From positions 1 through 64,000 of the forward strand of contig JBBRCE010000008.1 in NCBI GenBank assembly GCA_038205115.1: DNA of 64,000 bases, in the 5' to 3' direction. A model generated the notes under the pieces. That model worked only from the letters and a program-made list of their open reading frames with translations. It ran no database searches and was not told the origin of the DNA. Source of the stretch: JBBRCE01 sp038205115 (lineage in GTDB: Bacteria; Planctomycetota; Planctomycetia; Pirellulales; JBBRCE01). Below, in pieces: positions 46,064-53,153 of this stretch. A program made the translations under genes and the position numbers. Within the stretch, counting starts at the first letter, position 1. Every line of letters begins with the position of its first letter.

Positions 46064-46082
46064 TTTTTCAATTTGCAATTCC
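46064..46082 (-). repeat. Inverted partial copy of the heptad repeat, right flank
   Basis: Read on the minus strand it begins GGAATTGCAAATTGAAAAA, matching the left flank GGAATTGCAAATTG for 14 bases and its AATTGAA unit. It lies 12 bases after the four-helix-bundle stop, so the whole cassette spans about 45609-46082. Confidence 0.75.
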
Positions 46083-46113
46083 TTCCGCCGCTCCCATCGC
46101 ACAGTATCTTCCC

Positions 46114-47022
46114 ATGGCAAAATCTGTCTTGTCTCGCTATCTCGATCCGCAGACGCTCAGCCAAATGGCCGATCGGCACATCCAGCCGCGCGGTTTGGTC
46201 ATCGGCAATCTGGCCGGCGCGCACAAAAGCCCGTTGAGCGGTTTCGCCGTCGAGTTCGCAGGGCATCGCGAGTACGTGCCCGGCGACGATCCCAAGCATA
46301 TCGATTGGCGAGTCTACTTCACGCGCGACAAATACTTCATCAAGCAGTACGAGATGGAGACCAACTTCAATTGCCACATGGTCATCGACGTCAGCGCCTC
46401 GATGCGCTATGGCGATGACGGCGCGCAAAAGATGTTGTACGCCGCGCAGATGGCTTGCTCGCTAGGCTACTCGATCTTGCGACAGAGCGATAAAGTTTCG
46501 CTGGGTACCTTCGACGATCAGGTCCGCGGTTTCATACCGCCATCCAACAGCATGGCGCAAATGCTGCGGATGACCGGCCACTTGGATCAAATTCAACCGG
46601 TCGAAAAAACGCGGATGGCCGACTGTCTGAACGAACTGCTGGGCCGCATGCGCAGTCGCGAAATTATCATGGTCTTCAGCGACTTCTTCACGGATCTCGA
46701 CGCGCTGGAAGAAGTCCTCCAGCGGATGCGTTACAATCGCCACGAGGTCGTGCTGTTTCAGGTCATGCATCACGACGAGTTGGCGTTCGAATTCGACGGC
46801 ATGATCAAATTCATCGGTCTGGAAGCGCCCGACGAACTGCTGGCGCAACCCGACGATCTGCGCCGCGGATACCTGGCGGCGCTCGATCGCTTCAATACCC
46901 GCTTCGAAGACATCTGTCAGCACAACCGCGTGGAGCGCGTGTTGGTGGACACTAGCCGCAACATGGGCGAGGCGTTTGTCGACTACCTCAACCAACGCAG
47001 CCTGCTGAACCGCGGCCGATAA
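46114..47022 (+). CDS. DUF58 protein (MoxR partner, VWA-like)
   Basis: 302 aa, soluble. The DUF58 signature HREYVPGDDPKHIDWRVYF is at about 50-70, and a VWA-type fold begins at MVIDVSASMRYG (about 90) and continues with IIMVFSDFFTDLDALEEVL. DUF58 proteins pair with MoxR ATPases. Here it is the last gene of the cluster that starts at 32199. The short form without membrane helices fits a cytoplasmic adaptor bound to MoxR. Confidence 0.92.
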   Translation: MAKSVLSRYLDPQTLSQMADRHIQPRGLVIGNLAGAHKSPLSGFAVEFAGHREYVPGDDPKHIDWRVYFTRDKYFIKQYEMETNFNCHMVIDVSASMRYGDDGAQKMLYAAQMACSLGYSILRQSDKVSLGTFDDQVRGFIPPSNSMAQMLRMTGHLDQIQPVEKTRMADCLNELLGRMRSREIIMVFSDFFTDLDALEEVLQRMRYNRHEVVLFQVMHHDELAFEFDGMIKFIGLEAPDELLAQPDDLRRGYLAALDRFNTRFEDICQHNRVERVLVDTSRNMGEAFVDYLNQRSLLNRGR

Positions 47023-47058
47023 AGAAGTTTTGCATTGCCAGGCGCGAGAGATTTTGCC

Positions 47059-47625
47059 ATGGCCGGCGAACGAGTGCTGATCATCGTGGGCGACGCCAGC
47101 GAAACGCTGGACACCCTGTACCCCGATTACCGGCTGATCGAGTCGGGCTTTGTGCCGGTGGTGGCCGCGCCGGAACAGCGCACATATCAAATGGTGCTGC
47201 ACGGAGTTCAGCCCGGCTGGACCATCACCAAAGAGTGGGCAGGCTCCAGCATCGAAGCCGCCATCGCCTTCAAGGACGTACGCCCCGAGGAGTATGCCGG
47301 CATCCTGTTTTCTGGCGGCCGAGCGCCGGAGTACCTGCGCTACGACGCAGACCTGGTGCGGATCACGCGCTACTTTTTTCAATTCGACAAGCCCATCGCC
47401 AGCGTCTGCCACGGCGTGGAGATTTCGGCGTATGCCGACTGCGTGCGAGCGCGGCGGATGGCCACCGTGCCTAAGTGCCGCTTCGATCGGGAAGTGTGCG
47501 GCGGAATCTACGTGGACGAGCCTTGCGTGATCGACGGCAACCTGTTCAGCGGCCGCACGTTTCACGATAACGGCCACTACGTTGGCCCCTGGATTCGCGC
47601 ATTGGAAGCCCAGCGTAAACGCTGA
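47059..47625 (+). CDS. DJ-1/PfpI family protein
   Basis: 188 aa from the ATG at 47059; a TTG eight codons upstream is less likely. The class I glutamine-amidotransferase-like fold is clear: RVLIIVGDASETLDTLYP opening, GILFSGGRAPEYLRYD, and the nucleophile elbow PIASVCHGVEI with the reactive Cys. Relatives include deglycases, proteases and stress chaperones; which applies cannot be told. It follows the DUF58 gene by 36 bases and may be read from the same transcript. Confidence 0.88.
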   Translation: MAGERVLIIVGDASETLDTLYPDYRLIESGFVPVVAAPEQRTYQMVLHGVQPGWTITKEWAGSSIEAAIAFKDVRPEEYAGILFSGGRAPEYLRYDADLVRITRYFFQFDKPIASVCHGVEISAYADCVRARRMATVPKCRFDREVCGGIYVDEPCVIDGNLFSGRTFHDNGHYVGPWIRALEAQRKR

Positions 47626-47925
47626 CGGCCAGGCGGAACCCGACGGTGAGTTTGCGGCGCGAATCACGCCTATTCCAGCAATCGCTCCGGCTGCCTGCGG
47701 TGGGTACGAACTGCTCTGACGTCAAGCCGTAGGACCGCGCTGCCACTTGGTCAGCCGTTTGCGCCAAGCGATTAAATTTCGCGGGTTTTTTCAACAATCG
47801 CTTGACGTCATTCTGGCTGCGGTTCATAAACTACGTTGCCAGGGAATGTCCTTGAGTGGAACGCGGTGATCGCGCGCAATGTGTGGTCAATGCTTTCGTC
47901 GTCTGTCTGACAAAGAGTAAGAAAC
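47626..47925. other. Intergenic region with promoter
   Basis: 300 bases before the PI-kinase-like operon. I see no gene. The only feature I can support is the promoter at 47802-47830. Confidence 0.4.
47802..47830 (+). promoter_or_regulatory. Candidate promoter of the PI-kinase-like operon
   Basis: TTGACG and CATAAA are spaced by 17 bases, about 96 bases before the ATG at 47926. The -35 matches five of six consensus bases, the -10 four of six. Confidence 0.45.
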
Positions 47926-48783
47926 ATGGCAAAAACACAAGAACTGGATCAGGAACTTGTCGAAGGTCTCAAGTTGGCGCGCACCAAGCGAATGTATTTC
48001 GCGGCGGTGCTCAAGGGCGGCAACGACGGCGCGCTGCTCGTCAAGAAAACCAAGGTGCCGCCCAACGCCATTGCCGAAGCCAAAAAGAGCTGCGGCGGGT
48101 CGGCGGTCGTCAAAGGCTTTGTGTTTGGCGAAGAAGGCAAGCTGATCTTCGAAGTCGGCAAAGAACCGCCCGGCACCATGGCCAACGCGCTCAAAATCAT
48201 TGCCAAGCGCGATAGCGGTCTGTCAATTCATCCGGAATGCCGGGTGAGTTCCGATCCGGAACTGATGGAAGAAGAATCCGAAGAAGCAGCCTCCAACGGC
48301 GCTCCGCAAGGCAAGACGGTTGCGCCAGAAGGCACGTCGACGGCCACAAAAACGCCCGCCAACAATTCCGTGCCAGGCCCGCTGCCGCATGCCGAGCAGT
48401 ACGCAGCCGCGCAGCAGACCTGGGAAAAAGCCAGTTCCGCGGCAATTATCGCCACCGACAAACTGGTCTCGTCGATGCGCGGCATCGACGATGAAGTGGC
48501 GCAGGCCATTGCCGACATCATCGAGCAAATGCGCAACGACTTTCCGGACACGCTGGATGACGCCCTGACCGGTTTGGCCGCGGCCGCCAAACTCGGCAAA
48601 GAGGCCGACGCGGAAGGCTTCCGCAACAAAGCCGAAATTGCCGTTCGCGCCGCGCTCGCTTATTTGAACAACAACGCGCAAACCATCGAAGGCTGCGAGC
48701 AAAACCCGTTTGGCGTGACTGTCTCGTTCCGTGCGCCGCTCACTGAATCGCTCAAGCAAGTGCTGACCAGCATCAAGAAATAA
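47926..48783 (+). CDS. Unknown protein, partner of the PI-kinase-like protein
   Basis: 285 aa, not recognised. Residues 1 to about 105 form a compact alpha/beta domain (KRMYFAAVLKGGNDGALLVK, SAVVKGFVFGEEGKLIFEV, TMANALKIIAKRDSGLSI). Residues about 106-155 are an acidic, Pro/Thr/Ala-rich linker. Residues about 156-285 are helical (EKASSAAIIATDKLVSSMRG, DALTGLAAAAKLGKEADAEG). No signal peptide or membrane helix, so it is probably cytoplasmic. Ten bases and a Shine-Dalgarno AAGGA separate it from the giant kinase-like gene, so the two are made together and may bind each other. Confidence 0.6.
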   Translation: MAKTQELDQELVEGLKLARTKRMYFAAVLKGGNDGALLVKKTKVPPNAIAEAKKSCGGSAVVKGFVFGEEGKLIFEVGKEPPGTMANALKIIAKRDSGLSIHPECRVSSDPELMEEESEEAASNGAPQGKTVAPEGTSTATKTPANNSVPGPLPHAEQYAAAQQTWEKASSAAIIATDKLVSSMRGIDDEVAQAIADIIEQMRNDFPDTLDDALTGLAAAAKLGKEADAEGFRNKAEIAVRAALAYLNNNAQTIEGCEQNPFGVTVSFRAPLTESLKQVLTSIKK

Positions 48784-48793
48784 GGAACTCGTC

Positions 48794-51700
48794 GTGTCGA
48801 CCAAAAAAGATGAACCGCAGAAAAACGCGCCACAGTTCGATCCCGTGAAAATTGACGATTGGAACAATCGCTATTTCCTCGTCGACCGCCGCATGCAGCG
48901 GAAAGTGAGTTTCGAGCAGCAGAAATTCAACGAGAAAACGCCCAATCAAGTCAATCGGCCCGTCAAAAACGATCCGCCCAAACAAGGACTGTCGCCACAA
49001 GACAAACAGCTCATCGAGCAGCGCAAGAAAAGCTTACTGGAAGAAATTAAAGCCATTCGCGACATGGTGAGTGTCGCCGAGAAAACGCCCGAAGACCAAG
49101 GCCCCGTTTCGCAAGCCTTGGTCGGATTCCGTCAGGCCATGCAGCAAATGAGCCTGGCGATCAAGCTGGAAATGACGGAGCAAAACTTCAACGCCGCACT
49201 GCTGACGGTTCGCGCCACCGACAAAGCCGCCCGGCAAGTGCTCGCCGCGCAGCGCGTTTCTCAAAACCGAAAATTGCGGATCGCGGGTTCGAAATCCGCG
49301 ATCGGCGTGTTGAATATGAATCTGCAACCGAACGAAACCGGCACGTTTCCGCCGGGCAGCACCAAGCAAATCAGCAAAGACACCGATCGCACGGTTCTCG
49401 GGCATGGCGCGGTTTTCAAGCCGGTGCTGCTGGCGCTGACGGCGGTGGAAAATTCGCCGGAAGAAAAGAATCTGCTGCAATTGGAGGGTGCCGCCAAGAA
49501 TTACCTGGCCGATTTCGATCGCCGCGTCAAAGAGGGCGAGCAATCCAAAAAGCCGTTCAAGCCAGACAAGATCACCAGCACTAAGGCGCAGACCTGCCGC
49601 GACGCGCTGGAGAAAGTTCGCCGCTTGCGGGCCACACGCAACATTCAGCAAGAGTTCAACAACCTGCCGCAGAATCCTAAAACGCGCGACGAAGAAAACT
49701 CGCTCAGCCGCGTCCGCGCCAAGATGATCGTCGAGTCCGGCGGCAGCAAGCAATTGGGCGTAGGCGAAAGCGGCGCGTCGGAATCGTTCTTTCTCACCGA
49801 TCCCACCACGGGCCAGAAGAATTTCATCTTCAAACCGTCCGACGGCGAATTCGACGCCGGCTACGGCTGGCCCAAAGGCGGCGGTGCCCCGCGCGAAGTT
49901 TCGCTGAGCGCCGTCAGCGATATTCTGCGCACCTCCACCGGCCTGGATTGCGGCGTATCGCCAACCACGCTGGTTTCGGTCGATAGCCCCAGCGTGGCCA
50001 CCGAGCGGAACGGCAACAATCCCAAACGGACCGGGGCGATTCAAAACATCGTCAAGGCCGATCCGGTGCTGAGCGGCAAACTGAATTTCTCCAGCGACAA
50101 TTACGACGCCAAATACATCGACCAATTCCCGCCGGAAGAGATCGAAAAAGTCGCCATCTTGGACTTCGCCACATTGCAAATGGATCGGCAAGGCAGCAAC
50201 TTGCTGGTTAGCCAAGACGATCCGAACAAGCCGCCAAAACTCACGCCCATCGATGCCGGCAATGCGCTGCCGTCGCGCAAGGCCTTTGAAGCCGGCCGAC
50301 GAATGTTTGCCAATAACGCGGCCCTGTCGGGCGCAGAAGGCAAAAAGCCGTTCTCCGGCGAGGCGCTCCAGAAGATCAACGACATCAACGAAGACGAAAT
50401 TTGCGAAGGCCTGCGGCAAGCCAATCGCGACATGGCCAACATCGATCCGCAAGCGGCGCAAGCCGTGGGCGACGAAAATATCGAAATGACGCGACGCTCG
50501 ATTCGCTTTCTCAAAAAGGCCGCCAGCGCCGGCTTGAGCAAGGCGGAAATTGCCGACGCTTACGCCAACTTGTTCTACAAGGTTTTGGACGCTAAGCCAG
50601 CCAACAAAGTCGATGAAGTCATCGACCTGGTCGTTAAGCAGCAGCAGGCCAAGCCGGGCGTCATCCAGCAGATCGACCAAATCAACAAAGCGCAAGACCT
50701 GTACGCGGAGCTAGGCTGGCCGAGGGATGAATTCCCCATTCAAAAGGCGGAGAACCCCGAGCGTCTGCTCAAGCTGCTCACGCAGCGGCGCGAGAACCCG
50801 GCGGCACTCAAAGAAATCGAAAAGATCGTCAACGAAATCGGCCAACAAAACCTGGGCTTCGATCCCTCGGCGGTTCCCTCGGTTTCCGAACGGCTGCGAC
50901 AAGTCCGCGGACGTCAAACCGCGGTCAAAGAAGATCGATTGCTCGACGATCCGCAAACCGCCCAGAAAATGCAGCAGCTTGGCTGGACGTTTACGTTCGT
51001 CAACGATAAAGGCGATACCAAAACCCTGCCCGCCAAGTATCAAAAAGCCAAACATGCCCAGCGGTTGAACGATTACGTGGAAGCTGGCGGCGATGACGCG
51101 CTCAAGCAGCGTGGCCTGGTTCCCGAAAAAATGCACGTCTACCAAAAGGTTTACGAAAGCTTGGGTGGCGACGCCGCGATCGCGGAGTTGGATCGCAAAG
51201 GCTACAACCCTTATACCGGCAACAGTTTGGAAATCCGGATCGCCGATCTCGAGGACGCGCGCGAGTACGAAAAGCTCGGTGGCGACGACGCCTACGTCAA
51301 AGTGGGCGGACCGCAAAATAAGGAAGTCACGCTCAACACCCGCGTCCAGTTGATGAAACAAAAAGCGCTGGCCGTGGTGACCGACGAGGCCGATTGGCTC
51401 AACGCGGATCAGGCGTTGCAATCGATCGTCGATTTGCAAAACATCATCCGCACCACCGCCCAGAAGTGCGGCCAGGCCGAACAAAGTTTCGAGAAGAATC
51501 GGCCGCTGTACGCCCAATACGCCAAAGAGTCCGATCAGCCGATGGACCCGCAAGTCAAGCAGCAGCGGCTCGTCGAAATCAAAAAGGCGGACGACGAAGT
51601 GGGCGAACAGATGAAGCTATTCGGCAAGTGGAATCGAGACGTCATTACGCCCTGGAAGGATTTGCAGCGGTTGGTCCTCACCAACAAACTGCAAGCCGAA

Positions 51701-52273
51701 CCGCGTGTGAAGAAGGCCAATCGTCAACTGACCCAAGCCTACGACGCCTACGTCGTCAACTTTGGCGCAGCGGACGACCTGGGCAAAGATCAACTCGATC
51801 TGCTTCGCGGCCTGAAGAAAAAACTCGAAGGCCAGCGCGGCACCGTCGAATCGGTATTGGAAGAAATCCAAAAGCTCGGCGAGCAAATGTCCGCGCCGAC
51901 TTTTGGGGCGGCCACCAAGGTCAATGCGCAGCTCGAGGAAATCAATAAGTTCGTCGAACCCGTCAAAGCGGCAATCGGCAAGACCGATCAATACAGCGAA
52001 CAGCAGTGGGACGAACTGGCCGAGTGCGATACCAAAATTCGCCAGGCGCTGGAAATCGCTAAGGCGAATTATCGTGCGCTACTTCGCGGCAAGTTCAACG
52101 CCAGCGAATATCTCAAGCAATGGAAAGACAATCGCGTGGTCGAAGCCATTCGGCCGATCGCCGGGGCCATCAAGCAGGCCGACGAGAATTTCAAACTGTT
52201 GGAATCCAACGCCGATAAGCTGGTTCGCGCGATTGAAAAGCTGGAATCGACGCGGCCCAAAGTCGATATCTGA
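48794..52273 (+). CDS. Giant protein with PI3/PI4-kinase-like (or HipA-like) core
   Basis: 1159 aa from the GTG at 48794. About 1-330 is helical and basic. About 330-500 reads as an atypical kinase core: NFIFKPSDGEFDAGYG with Lys347 in the position of the ATP-binding Lys, AILDFATLQMDRQGSNLLV with Asp464 and Asn469 in the catalytic D-x-x-x-x-N pattern, then LTPIDAGNALPSR with Asp487 as the metal-binding Asp. This order matches PI3/PI4-kinase-like and HipA folds, not ordinary protein kinases. About 500-1159 is long, charged helix, probably coiled coil, with no membrane segment. The substrate could be lipid or protein. Second gene of the operon; a terminator follows. The core call is moderately sure; the function is inferred. 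Confidence 0.65.
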   Translation: MSTKKDEPQKNAPQFDPVKIDDWNNRYFLVDRRMQRKVSFEQQKFNEKTPNQVNRPVKNDPPKQGLSPQDKQLIEQRKKSLLEEIKAIRDMVSVAEKTPEDQGPVSQALVGFRQAMQQMSLAIKLEMTEQNFNAALLTVRATDKAARQVLAAQRVSQNRKLRIAGSKSAIGVLNMNLQPNETGTFPPGSTKQISKDTDRTVLGHGAVFKPVLLALTAVENSPEEKNLLQLEGAAKNYLADFDRRVKEGEQSKKPFKPDKITSTKAQTCRDALEKVRRLRATRNIQQEFNNLPQNPKTRDEENSLSRVRAKMIVESGGSKQLGVGESGASESFFLTDPTTGQKNFIFKPSDGEFDAGYGWPKGGGAPREVSLSAVSDILRTSTGLDCGVSPTTLVSVDSPSVATERNGNNPKRTGAIQNIVKADPVLSGKLNFSSDNYDAKYIDQFPPEEIEKVAILDFATLQMDRQGSNLLVSQDDPNKPPKLTPIDAGNALPSRKAFEAGRRMFANNAALSGAEGKKPFSGEALQKINDINEDEICEGLRQANRDMANIDPQAAQAVGDENIEMTRRSIRFLKKAASAGLSKAEIADAYANLFYKVLDAKPANKVDEVIDLVVKQQQAKPGVIQQIDQINKAQDLYAELGWPRDEFPIQKAENPERLLKLLTQRRENPAALKEIEKIVNEIGQQNLGFDPSAVPSVSERLRQVRGRQTAVKEDRLLDDPQTAQKMQQLGWTFTFVNDKGDTKTLPAKYQKAKHAQRLNDYVEAGGDDALKQRGLVPEKMHVYQKVYESLGGDAAIAELDRKGYNPYTGNSLEIRIADLEDAREYEKLGGDDAYVKVGGPQNKEVTLNTRVQLMKQKALAVVTDEADWLNADQALQSIVDLQNIIRTTAQKCGQAEQSFEKNRPLYAQYAKESDQPMDPQVKQQRLVEIKKADDEVGEQMKLFGKWNRDVITPWKDLQRLVLTNKLQAEPRVKKANRQLTQAYDAYVVNFGAADDLGKDQLDLLRGLKKKLEGQRGTVESVLEEIQKLGEQMSAPTFGAATKVNAQLEEINKFVEPVKAAIGKTDQYSEQQWDELAECDTKIRQALEIAKANYRALLRGKFNASEYLKQWKDNRVVEAIRPIAGAIKQADENFKLLESNADKLVRAIEKLESTRPKVDI

Positions 52274-52305
52274 TCGCGCTGATTTTCGTCCCCCTCGACC
52301 GAAGT

Positions 52306-52341
52306 ACCGCGCCGCCTGGCGGCGCGGTTCTTCGTTTGTTT
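52306..52341. terminator. Terminator between convergent genes
   Basis: A perfect 10-bp GC stem (52306-52315 with 52319-52328, 3-base loop) followed by TCTTCGTTTGTTT on the plus strand. It lies 32 bases past the giant gene and just beyond the stop of the minus-strand gene. Confidence 0.7.
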
Positions 52342-52909
52342 AATCGGCCGAACGCGGTAGATCGCGCGGATACGGCGGATACTCGCGCTCCGGCATGCCG
52401 TCCGGAAACTCGTCCGCCCAGGTGATGCGGTCGTCGTCGCTGGCGTAATAACGCAGCCACACTTCGGGATCGCCGCTCATGTCCGCGCAGTCCCAGTGCA
52501 GGTAACTGCGGAGGTTATCGAGCTTTTTTTCTGGCTCCGGCAAGATGTCTCGTAAAATCAGGCAATACAACTGGCGGTCGCTGAGATGGTCGGTAAAGTC
52601 CAGCACGATGCGCTTATCGTACAGCTTGTAAATCGTGTTCCACAGAATGTCGTGCAGTTCGCCGTCGGACAGTTGATCCGGTTGCGGCAGTTTCAGCTCT
52701 GGCTGCCACCATTCGCGAATCGGCAGGATGGGCGCTTTTTCCCAGGCCAACATCGACGCCAAAAATTCGTTCTCCACCGGCGTGGTCATTTCCGTCACGT
52801 TTACGCGGACGATCGACTCATCGAGGTACGGTTCCAATTCGTCGCGCAGCTTGGCGTTCAACAGGAGTTGATCGACTTCGTCAGGGCGAGGCCGCGATAC
52901 ATGGCTCAT
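52340..52909 (-). CDS. Conserved planctomycete hypothetical protein
   Basis: 189 aa, acidic, soluble. The opening MSHVSRPRPDEVDQLLLNAK, then TPVENEFLASMLAWEKAPIL, and a central YDKRIVLDFTDHLSDRQLYC segment resemble a protein I have seen repeatedly in Pirellulales-type genomes; no function is known. It is convergent with the giant kinase-like gene and is monocistronic. Confidence 0.7.
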   Translation of the reverse strand: MSHVSRPRPDEVDQLLLNAKLRDELEPYLDESIVRVNVTEMTTPVENEFLASMLAWEKAPILPIREWWQPELKLPQPDQLSDGELHDILWNTIYKLYDKRIVLDFTDHLSDRQLYCLILRDILPEPEKKLDNLRSYLHWDCADMSGDPEVWLRYYASDDDRITWADEFPDGMPEREYPPYPRDLPRSAD

Positions 52910-53092
52910 CGGTGTCCACCTTCAGGTTGCGTAGCGCAAAAGTTGGTCGTGCAAAGTTGGGGAGAAACTGGCGTGACCGCTGCCGGTTCTGGGGCCTAAA
53001 AACCACCGGAAAGGCGGCCGATCTCGCGCACTGGCGAAAGGGCCATTTTCCCGGCTTCCTTTGACTCTACCAACAATCACTTGGCCATCAAG

Positions 53093-53098
53093 TATAAT
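53093..53098 (+). promoter_or_regulatory. -10 element upstream of the GlcD-GlcF fusion
   Basis: A perfect TATAAT lies 56 bases before the ATG at 53154. No -35 is seen at normal spacing; TTGACT at 53061 is too far. Confidence 0.35.
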
Positions 53099-53153
53099 CA
53101 CGGCTCAAATGCCCCCAGCTAGCTGCTAGCCTCTAGTTACGACCGTTACAAAC

